A stretch of 10,693 bases of DNA from an uncultured Collinsella sp. (GTDB lineage Bacteria > Actinomycetota > Coriobacteriia > Coriobacteriales > Coriobacteriaceae). This document shows, one piece after another, positions 1-6,800 of this stretch. How positions within the stretch are numbered: position 1 is the first letter of the stretch; the number at the start of each line of letters is the position of its first letter. Location of the stretch: NCBI GenBank assembly GCA_900759435.1, contig CAAEVD010000110.1, forward strand, positions 1 through 10,693, in the 5' to 3' direction. A program made the position numbers and the translations under genes. The notes under the pieces are model-generated. The model ran no database searches. It saw only the letters and a program-made list of their open reading frames with translations, and was not told where the DNA came from.

Positions 1-1118
1 ACATGGTGACCCTGGTGCTGCCGTATGCCAAGTCCGCCCGCGACGGCGTGCGTATTCTGGGCGAGCTGCTCGAGCGCTACGGCACCTACGAGAACAACGG
101 CATCGCCTTTAGCGACGTGGACGAGATCTGGTGGCTCGAGACCATCGGCGGTCACCACTGGATCGCCAGGCGCGTGCCTGACGACGCCTATGTGACCATG
201 CCCAACCAGCTGGGCATCGACAGCTTTGACCTGGACGACGCCGAGGGCGACCAGGCCGACCACATGTGCTCCGCCGACCTGCGCTCCTGGATGGCCGAGT
301 GGCATCTGGACCTGACGCTGGGTGTCGAGGGCGACGGTCCGGCTGCGGTCTTTAACCCGCGCGAGGCCTTTGGTTCGCACAGCGACAGCGACCATGTCTA
401 CAACACGCCGCGCGCCTGGTACATGCAGCGCTGCCTCAACCCCAGCGACGTGTGGGATGGTCCCGACGCCGACTACACGCCCGAGAGCGACGACATCCCC
501 TGGAGCCGCGTACCCGAGCGCAAGGTGACCATCGAGGACATCAAGTACGTGCTTTCGAGCCACTACCAGGGCACGGAGTACGACTGCTACGGCAGCAAGG
601 GCACGCCCGCCACGCGCGGCGCCTATCGCCCCATCGGCATCAACCGCAACAGCCAGCTCGCCGTGTTGCAGCTGCGTCCCTATGCGCAGCCGGCGTATCG
701 CGCCGTGCAGTGGATGGCGTTTGGCTCCAACTCGTTTAACGCACTCGTGCCGCTGTACGCCAATGTCGAGACCATGCCCGAGTACTATGCCGACACGCAG
801 GCTCGCGTGACGTCCGAGAATTTCTATTGGGCAAATCGCCTGATCGGTGCCTTGGCCGATGTTCGCTTCCATGAGTGCGGTCGTGCGGTCGAGGATTATC
901 AGGAAAAGGTCGGCGGCATGGGCCACAAGCAGATTCACGACGTTGACGCTGTCGTGGCCGCGCTGCCCGAGGCCGAGGTGCCCGCCGAGCTTGCCCGCGC
1001 CAACGAGGAGTTTGCCGAGCGCGTGCGGGTGGAGACCGATGCTCTGTTGGGCAAGGTCCTCTACACCACGAGCTGTGCCATGAAGAATTCCTTCGCGATG
1101 AACGACAATGTGAGGTAA
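1..1118 (+). CDS. C69 family dipeptidase (PepD-type), 3' portion, 5' end outside the window
   Basis: This is the C-terminal part of a peptidase family C69 (U34) dipeptidase, an N-terminal-nucleophile hydrolase that splits a broad range of dipeptides. Codons are in phase from base 3, and the ATG there is probably internal because family members are about 470 residues and only 371 are visible. The recognisable block is WWLETIGGHHWIARRVPDD (residues 43-61 of the visible part), followed closely by PNQ, matching the family pattern of W-E-GHHW-RVPDD-NQ. A later segment, SFNALVPLYANVETMPEYY, also fits the family. The catalytic N-terminal cysteine lies upstream of the window, so activity cannot be judged. 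No C-terminal membrane anchor or wall motif is seen. The protein could be cytoplasmic or exported; the missing N-terminus decides this. Downstream genes look like a separate unit because a hairpin follows the stop codon. Confidence 0.88.
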   Translation, partial: MVTLVLPYAKSARDGVRILGELLERYGTYENNGIAFSDVDEIWWLETIGGHHWIARRVPDDAYVTMPNQLGIDSFDLDDAEGDQADHMCSADLRSWMAEWHLDLTLGVEGDGPAAVFNPREAFGSHSDSDHVYNTPRAWYMQRCLNPSDVWDGPDADYTPESDDIPWSRVPERKVTIEDIKYVLSSHYQGTEYDCYGSKGTPATRGAYRPIGINRNSQLAVLQLRPYAQPAYRAVQWMAFGSNSFNALVPLYANVETMPEYYADTQARVTSENFYWANRLIGALADVRFHECGRAVEDYQEKVGGMGHKQIHDVDAVVAALPEAEVPAELARANEEFAERVRVETDALLGKVLYTTSCAMKNSFAMNDNVR

Positions 1119-1136
1119 AGCCGACCTTGCAACGAG

Positions 1137-1183
1137 CGAGCGGGACAAACGCCGTCAAAGGCTTTGCCCCGCTCGATTTCTAT
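1137..1183 (+). terminator. Possible terminator hairpin after the dipeptidase gene
   Basis: The 8-bp stem CGAGCGGG (1137-1144) pairs perfectly with CCCGCTCG (1168-1175). Inside it, AAA-C-GCC (1147-1153) can pair with GGC-TTT (1160-1165), extending the structure. The following sequence, ATTTCTAT, is only moderately T-rich, so termination may be partial. Its place 19 bases after the stop codon fits a terminator. Confidence 0.5.
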
Positions 1184-1200
1184 CCTGGCGACAAACGATT

Positions 1201-1230
1201 TTGTGTCGTTCGCCCAATCTTGGGTACAAG
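1201..1230 (+). promoter_or_regulatory. Possible promoter for the phasin-like/ABC1 kinase operon
   Basis: TTGTGT (1201-1206) and TACAAG (1225-1230) are separated by 18 bases and lie 36 bases upstream of the predicted start at 1266. Both hexamers are imperfect matches to the housekeeping -35 and -10 boxes. This is a position-based guess, helped by the terminator-like hairpin just upstream, which implies a new transcription unit. Confidence 0.3.
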
Positions 1231-1265
1231 AAGGCCATTGCAGTTGTTCACGATTGGAGCCAACC

Positions 1266-1682
1266 ATGGTTATGAAATTCGATCAGCTTGTTAACGGTGC
1301 CATCAACGTGGGCTTCGGCGCCGCCGCCGTTGCCGTCGAGGGCGGCAAGAAGGTCCTCGACGACCTCAATACCAAGGGCGAGCAGGTCCGCAAGGATGCC
1401 GGCACCCCCGATATCGCCCGCAGCGTGTCCGATATGTTCGAGCAGGCGGGTGGCACCATCTCCGACCTGACCGAGCGCCTGGGCATGCAGGGCGAGACCG
1501 CGGCACAGCGTGTGCTCGACGAGCTCATCCTGGCCCGCGTCCGCGTTATGACCGGCCCCGAGCGCACGGCCTTTTTGGCCCATGTGCGCGACATCGTCGA
1601 TTCGGTCGAGGACAACGTGACCTCGGTGCCCGTCGAGTCTGTTGAGCCCGACGACGCAGAGGACGCCGAAGAGGCCGAGTAG
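1266..1682 (+). CDS. Phasin-like small helical protein
   Basis: This gene encodes 138 residues with no signal peptide or membrane segment. The ATG at 1266 is chosen because GGAG (1256-1259) sits six bases upstream. The reading frame is open further upstream to a TTG at 1164, but that region overlaps the hairpin and the likely promoter. A small hydrophobic N-terminal stretch (VNGAINVGFGAAAVAVEGG, about residues 9-27) is followed by predicted amphipathic helices ending near residue 120. The tail is very acidic (EPDDAEDAEEAE). The pattern resembles the phasin-related family (COG3937) that I recall as a frequent neighbour of AarF/ABC1 kinases in Gram-positive anaerobes. The stop codon is eight bases before the kinase start, so the two are probably co-transcribed. 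A role as a partner or membrane/lipid-surface adaptor of the kinase is inference; a true polyhydroxyalkanoate granule role is not supported by anything in the window. Confidence 0.72.
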   Translation: MVMKFDQLVNGAINVGFGAAAVAVEGGKKVLDDLNTKGEQVRKDAGTPDIARSVSDMFEQAGGTISDLTERLGMQGETAAQRVLDELILARVRVMTGPERTAFLAHVRDIVDSVEDNVTSVPVESVEPDDAEDAEEAE

Positions 1683-1690
1683 CAGCGCAG

Positions 1691-3454
1691 ATGGCAGATT
1701 CCACCACCGATTACAACAATCTAGATCCCTTGGGTGACGAGACGGCGGTTGTCGATGAGGTTGAGGCCGCCGTCTCGGGCGCTCGCAAGAAGCCGCGCGC
1801 CGTCGATATGGTCCCCGAGGAGCCCGACGCGATGGCGCCGGACGAGGAATACCAGCTCACGCCGGCAGGTCGCCGTGAGCGCATTGGGCAGATCGTTCGC
1901 CTGGTCAAAAAGTACCGCGTATGGGATAACCTCACGCCGGTGCGCCTGCGCCGTCTGCTCGAAGAGCTCGGCCCCATGTTCGTCAAGATGGGGCAGATCC
2001 TGGCTAACCGCTCCGAGATTTTGCCGCAGCGGTTTTGCGATGAGCTGCGCCGCCTGCGCTCCGATGTAGAGCCGGTACCGTATGAGGTGGTGCTCCGCTG
2101 TCTGGAAGAGGAGTACGGCCAGCGCCTGGGGCAGATGTTCGACGCGATCGACCCCAACCCGCTCGGAAGCGCGTCGCTCGCGCAGGTACACCGCGCCCGC
2201 CTGGTGACCGGTGAGGACGTGGCCGTTAAGGTGCAGCGCCCCGGCGCGCAGCAGGTCATGGCGCAGGACATCGACATCATCCGTTCGGTGGTGCGCATCG
2301 TTTCCAAGTTCGTCAACACCGATCAGTTTGTGGACCTGCATGGCGTGGTCGAAGAGCTGTGGACCTCGTTTCGCGAGGAGACCAACTTTTTGGCCGAGGC
2401 CAAAAACCTCAATGATTTCTATGACTTCCACAAAAGCGTGCATGGCGTGTCGTGTCCCAAATCCTACCTGGACCTTTGCACCGAACACGTGGTGGTCATG
2501 GACTACATCGACGGTATCTCGATTGCCGATCCCAAGCGTTTGGCAGCCGAGGGTTATGACTTGGAAAAGATTGGCGCCGCGATCGTCGAGGACTACTCGA
2601 CGCAGGTGCTCGACGACGGCTTTTTCCATGCCGACCCGCATGCGGGAAACATCATCCTCAAGGACGGCATCGTCTACTTTATCGACCTGGGCATGGTCGG
2701 GCGCATGTCGAGCCATGATCGCGGTATCGTCAAGGACATGATTTTCGCCGTGGCCGAGGGTGACGTGCCCAAGCTCAAGGATTCGCTCATGCGCTTTGCC
2801 GTGACGCGCGGCGACTCGGCCGAGCTCGACCATTCGGCCTTTTTGTCCGACTTGGACTTTATCGTCGCCGACTTTGCGGGTCTTGACCTTAAGGATCTTG
2901 ATATCGGCGAGTTTTTGACCTCGCTGCTAAACCTGGCGCGCAAAAACGATGTTGAGCTGCCGAGCGTGGTGACGATGTTCGCCCGCGGCATGGTGACGCT
3001 CGAGGGTCTGCTGACCGAGTACATGCCCAACGTCAACATGATTCAGATCATCCAGGCGCACATCAAAAACGAGAAGAGCTCCTATGCGCGCGTCCGCGAA
3101 ATGGGGCGCGATCTTGCCGCGAGCAGCTATCGCGCGGCAAAAGGCTCGCTCGAGGCGGCCGAGTATCTGGGCTTGGCGTCGCGCATGCTCACGCGCGGCC
3201 AGCTTAAGGTGAACACGCAGATCATGAGCAGCGATAAGGCGCTGCGGCAGCTGGGTGGAATTATCGACCGCATGTCGATGGCAATTGTGATCGCCGGTCT
3301 GTTTATCGGTTCGTCGGTGGTGTACTACGCTCGCATCGAGCCGGTTGTGTTCGGTATCCCGGTCATTGGCTTTATGGGCTATGTGAGTGCGCTGGTGCTG
3401 GCGCTGATGCTGGGCCGCGAGATCTGGCGCAACAGCCACGGCGGCAAGCACTAG
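1691..3454 (+). CDS. AarF/ABC1 (UbiB-type) atypical kinase with C-terminal membrane anchor
   Basis: This 587-residue protein has all the hallmarks of the ABC1/ADCK/UbiB kinase-like family. These are the KxGQ motif (KMGQ, 99-102), the alanine-rich nucleotide loop (SASLAQVH, 160-167), the VAVK lysine (Lys180), the catalytic-loop-like HADPHAGN (313-320) and the metal-binding DLG (332-334). Two hydrophobic helices close the protein (about 529-546 and 551-575), as in UbiB, and place the kinase domain on the cytoplasmic side of the membrane. The first 55 residues are acidic and look disordered. Family members support quinone or other lipid metabolism, probably through ATPase rather than protein kinase activity. 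The name ubiB is withheld because ubiquinone synthesis is not expected in this group. It is the second gene of an operon with the phasin-like gene (8-base gap) and is followed by a clear terminator. The ATG at 1691 has only a weak ribosome-binding site, consistent with translational coupling. Confidence 0.92.
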   Translation: MADSTTDYNNLDPLGDETAVVDEVEAAVSGARKKPRAVDMVPEEPDAMAPDEEYQLTPAGRRERIGQIVRLVKKYRVWDNLTPVRLRRLLEELGPMFVKMGQILANRSEILPQRFCDELRRLRSDVEPVPYEVVLRCLEEEYGQRLGQMFDAIDPNPLGSASLAQVHRARLVTGEDVAVKVQRPGAQQVMAQDIDIIRSVVRIVSKFVNTDQFVDLHGVVEELWTSFREETNFLAEAKNLNDFYDFHKSVHGVSCPKSYLDLCTEHVVVMDYIDGISIADPKRLAAEGYDLEKIGAAIVEDYSTQVLDDGFFHADPHAGNIILKDGIVYFIDLGMVGRMSSHDRGIVKDMIFAVAEGDVPKLKDSLMRFAVTRGDSAELDHSAFLSDLDFIVADFAGLDLKDLDIGEFLTSLLNLARKNDVELPSVVTMFARGMVTLEGLLTEYMPNVNMIQIIQAHIKNEKSSYARVREMGRDLAASSYRAAKGSLEAAEYLGLASRMLTRGQLKVNTQIMSSDKALRQLGGIIDRMSMAIVIAGLFIGSSVVYYARIEPVVFGIPVIGFMGYVSALVLALMLGREIWRNSHGGKH

Positions 3455-3505
3455 AGGCTGCGACCGTCACCGCATTCTTCTATCGCAAACCATAGCTTTT
3501 ACCTT

Positions 3506-3533
3506 GGGCTTCGCCTGCATGCGAGGCCCTTTT
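3506..3533 (+). terminator. Intrinsic terminator of the kinase operon
   Basis: GGGCTTCGC (3506-3514) pairs with GCGAGGCCC (3521-3529), with one T-G wobble and a six-base loop, and is followed directly by TTTT. It lies 52 bases after the kinase stop codon and just before the next promoter. Confidence 0.8.
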
Positions 3534-3560
3534 GCGTGATACCATACTGACAGTAATAAT
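3532..3560 (+). promoter_or_regulatory. Predicted promoter of the riboswitch-controlled surface operon
   Basis: TTGCGT (3532-3537) and AATAAT (3555-3560) are 17 bases apart. The -10 box matches TATAAT in five of six positions; the -35 box keeps the TTG core. Transcription would begin near 3567, just ahead of the first riboswitch helix. The -35 box overlaps the T-run of the upstream terminator. Confidence 0.5.
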
Positions 3561-3570
3561 CGATGGCCTA

Positions 3571-3741
3571 GATGGTGGTGCGGAGACGCACGAATGCGCG
3601 GTTTTCCTGCGTGTTTGGGAGAATCGGGGTGCAAGTCCCCGGCTGTACCAGTAACCGTAATTCCTCTTGGCCCGGGATGGTCGCGTTGCAGATCGGACGG
3701 CGCGCCCGGGTCGGTAAGGTTAAGTCGGATCGCCTCCCATC
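3571..3741 (+). ncRNA. Cobalamin (B12) riboswitch
   Basis: The conserved core is readable: GGGAGAATCGGGGTGCAAG (3617-3635), then TCCCCGG, then CTGTACCAGTAACCGTAA (3643-3660). This matches the GGTG-AA-TCC / CTG-CC-G-AAC-GTAA pattern of cobalamin riboswitches. Helices are visible: closing stem GATGG (3571-3575) with CCATC (3737-3741), ACGCA (3586-3590) with TGCGT (3608-3612), CGGGG (3625-3629) with CCCCG (3637-3641), and a peripheral arm CCCGGG (3671-3676) with CCCGGG (3705-3710). The 3' element AGTCGGATCGCCTCCC (3723-3738) corresponds to the B12 box. No U-run follows within the leader, which favours control of translation over transcription termination. It is placed to lower expression of the two surface proteins downstream when cobalamin is plentiful. 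The exact class and ligand form are not resolved by eye. Confidence 0.9.
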
Positions 3742-3885
3742 TTGCACGCGGCCGCGGCGTATGCCGCCGGTACGCGTTGGGCTCTGGAGGGAAGGGGGAC
3801 CCCGATGGGGGTACTCGAGCGCAATATGCGCGATGATGTGGGGCAGCCGCTGGGCAATGCTCCAAGTGCAGACAGTAGGAGACAA
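3742..3885 (+). promoter_or_regulatory. Riboswitch expression platform / 5' leader
   Basis: The 144 bases between the aptamer and the gene contain several hairpins: GCGGC-GTAT-GCCGC (3754-3767), ACCCC-GATG-GGGGT (about 3799-3812) and GCGC-AATAT-GCGC. GGAGG (3786-3790) could pair with CCTCC of the B12 box (3733-3737), which would open the closing stem and offers a possible switch. None of the hairpins is followed by a T-run, so an intrinsic terminator is not seen. CTCC (3860-3863) could pair with the ribosome-binding site GGAG (3878-3881), but only over four base pairs. The mechanism remains open. Confidence 0.45.
3877..3882 (+). promoter_or_regulatory. Ribosome-binding site of the large surface protein
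   Basis: AGGAGA is the best Shine-Dalgarno match in the leader. It is three bases before ATG 3886 and nine before ATG 3892, so either codon may be used. It argues against the in-frame upstream TTG at 3742 and ATG at 3805, because reading through it would require two adjacent rare arginine codons (AGG AGA). Confidence 0.65.
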
Positions 3886-6800
3886 ATGGATATGTTTGAG
3901 GACGAGTGCCAGCGCGCCTCGTGGCGTCGTCATGGAGCGATTGCCCGCGGCGTAGCCAAGCGCGGTCTGGTGGCGTTCCTGGCTTTTGCCATGGCTTTTG
4001 GCACCACGCCGGCGCAACTTTGGGCCGAGGGCGCCGAGGGCATTGCCGAGGCCGTGACCCAGGCTACGACGGGCGGCGAGGGCGCGGCGGCCGACGAGGG
4101 CGCTGCTGCCGACACCGGCGCGAACAGTGCGGCGGCGAGCGCTGCTGCCGATGGCGCCGACGATGATGCTGCCGAAAATGCCGCTGGCAGCGATAACGCG
4201 ACGGCCGGTGATGCTACCGATACAGAGGGTTTGGCCGCCCCGGCATCTGTCGCTTCCGAGCAGGGTGATTCGTCGGACTCCGTCGCCGTTTCCGCGCGTT
4301 CGGCATACGTAACCGTTGACTCGGCTGAAATTGTTGATGCTGACGGCAACGGGCTTGCCTATGGCAGCGGTATCGCCAAGGTTGGCGATACCGTTAAGGT
4401 CGCAGCCTATTATTGGGACGACGACGAATGGGACAACGTCGAGATTTCGTCGTACGAGTACGATCAACTTGGTTACCAGTGGTATGTCGGCAACAGCCAG
4501 TCGTCCGATCCGGCGGCGTCAGGCTACACTGCTATCGAAGGCGCAACTGCTCGTGAACTCAAGCTGACCTCTAATCTTGCTGGTAAATACGTTGCGTGCC
4601 GCGTTACGCATGGTGACGGTGCTGGCGACTACAAGTTCACGGCAAGCCTCAAGTATCCAGTAAAGGCTCCTGCCGAACCCGAAGCCCCCAAGTCTGATGA
4701 GGCTAAGAAGCTGGACGAGGCGGTTGCGAAGCTTAAGTCCGATGGCTATTCGGGCTGGTATCCCAATCCGTCTCAGGAGACCGATACCAACATCTGCTCC
4801 ATGCTTTCGGCGAAGCTTGCCAACCTGGGCTACTCGGATATCAAGGTTTCGCTTGCGGGCGTAACCTATGGCGGTCGCGATCCCAAGCAGGATGGCGGCA
4901 TCGCGGATGATGGAAAGATCTCCTATTTCTTCCTGTCTCCTGCAGATAAGACTTCCGCGCTTGATTACTCGCTGCTTCGCCAGTTTACGCCGACGTATAC
5001 GCTGACGCTTGGCTCCGAGAGCGTGTCGTATACGCCCGGTCGCGCATCGACGCTCGCATGGGACGGCGGCAAAGTTGTTGCCTACTTAAAGGTGGCATGG
5101 GCTCATGTTGAGGGCCTGCCCGACGAAATCGAGGCGGACGTTGCTCAGGGAACGCTTCCCAGCTCAATCAGCATCAACGGTGTCAAGGTTGCTTCTATTA
5201 ACTGGATGAGCCATGACAGCTCCGTTGCCAAGGTGAATTCCAGCTACGGCGATCCGACGGTTACGTATACCCATGGTATGACCGATCAGACTGCTCAGCT
5301 CACGGCTACGCTCTCGCTGGCGGTTCCTGGCTACAATAATGCCCCGTCAAATGGGACGGCATATCTGGTCTACTATACCGTCAAGGCAAAATCTCAGGAG
5401 CAGATTGATGCCGAAAAGGCCGAGCTGTCAGCTGCGCTCGACCGCATTGTGCTCAAGGATTTTGAGACCAAAAAAGAAGTCGATGCCAATGCCGTCGAGG
5501 GCGATCTCCAGCTGCCCAATACCCGTCGTTCTGGCATCGACGCTCCGTCCGGCGCCAAGCTCTCCTATACATCGAGCAATGAGGCTGTTGCGAAGGTCAA
5601 CGGCTACCGCGTGGTTGTTACCCGTGATATCGAAGGCTCCTCGAATGAGGCAGTCATTACGGCTACGCTTGCCAAGGACGGCATAACCGTCACGCGCGAC
5701 ATCGCCATCAAGGTTAAGCCCATTTCGGATTCCGAGATTGACCAAGCTGTGGCATTTATGCAGCAGGTCAAGGATGCCTACGCAAAGTCTCTGCTCGGCG
5801 CTAACGCTTCGGTTGACGCGGTTACCGAGAATCTGTCGACTTTTGCCGAGGCAGTTCCTACGGCGGATGGCGGCATTGAGTACCGCAAGGGTAAGGACAG
5901 CAAGCTGTCCGGCGTTGTGGCGGCAGACCTTCCTGGATACGACGATATGTCGGGGAATGACTGGCGCACGTATCGCACGAGCGACACCTCGGTCATCTCG
6001 AACGAAAATCTAAAGGTGACGCGCCCCAAGGCCGATACCCTTGTTACGGTCGAGAGCAACCTGACGTACGCCAAGTACGAATCTCTGGCGAAGGCGCATC
6101 CCGAGAACGCTAAGCTGCAGAGCCTCATTAACCAGAGCGTTAAGGCGACGTATCGCGTTGTTGGTACGGTCGATCATTCCGACCCCAAGATTTCCGTTGC
6201 CTTTAAGCTCGTTGGCGTCGACGCCGACGGCAACGACGAGGTTTGGGCCGATTCCGCCAAGAGCGTCGTTTACGGCTCGACTGCCGGCGATGTGATTGAA
6301 GACGCCTTAAAGGGCATGACCCATACCGCGACCGGTGTGGGCACGGCAGGGTACTATCTGAGTGATATTACTTCGGCGGATGGTCGCAAGCTGGGCTGGG
6401 ATGCGTCGACGGGCAAGTACTGGCAGCTGTTTGTTAACGGGAAGGCGTCTGAGGTCGGCGCCGGCCAGGTTCACCTCGCCCCCGGCGATAGCGTCGTGCT
6501 CTACTATTCCGCTTTTGGTACCAGTCTTGACGAGATTGGGCAGGCTAAAGTCAAGGCCTCGTTGAGTCTGATTGGTCCTGATGCTAACGAGAAGACTTCG
6601 GTCTGGTACTCCCTCAACGACGCGAAACTCCAGAGCGGTGCGACGGCTGCCGACCTAACGGCGATGGCACTGAAGGCCTCGGGCCTTGAGTACGATCTGA
6701 AGACGCCGGAGAATGACGGCTATTTCTACCTGTCGAGCATTACGTCGACCGACGGTCGAAAGCTGGGCTGGAATGAGGTGACGCGTCGCTATTGGCAGCT

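Noticed and set aside
1164..1265. TTG start at 1164 for the phasin-like protein
   Set aside because: It lies inside the terminator-like hairpin; the ATG at 1266 has GGAG at good spacing.
1721..2833. Minus-strand open frame of 370 codons inside the kinase gene
   Set aside because: The plus strand has an intact ABC1 kinase with all motifs; the antisense translation has no recognisable features.
3742..3885. TTG start at 3742 for the large surface protein
   Set aside because: It abuts the closing stem of the riboswitch and has no ribosome-binding site; AGGAGA before ATG 3886/3892 and the signal peptide position favour the later start.
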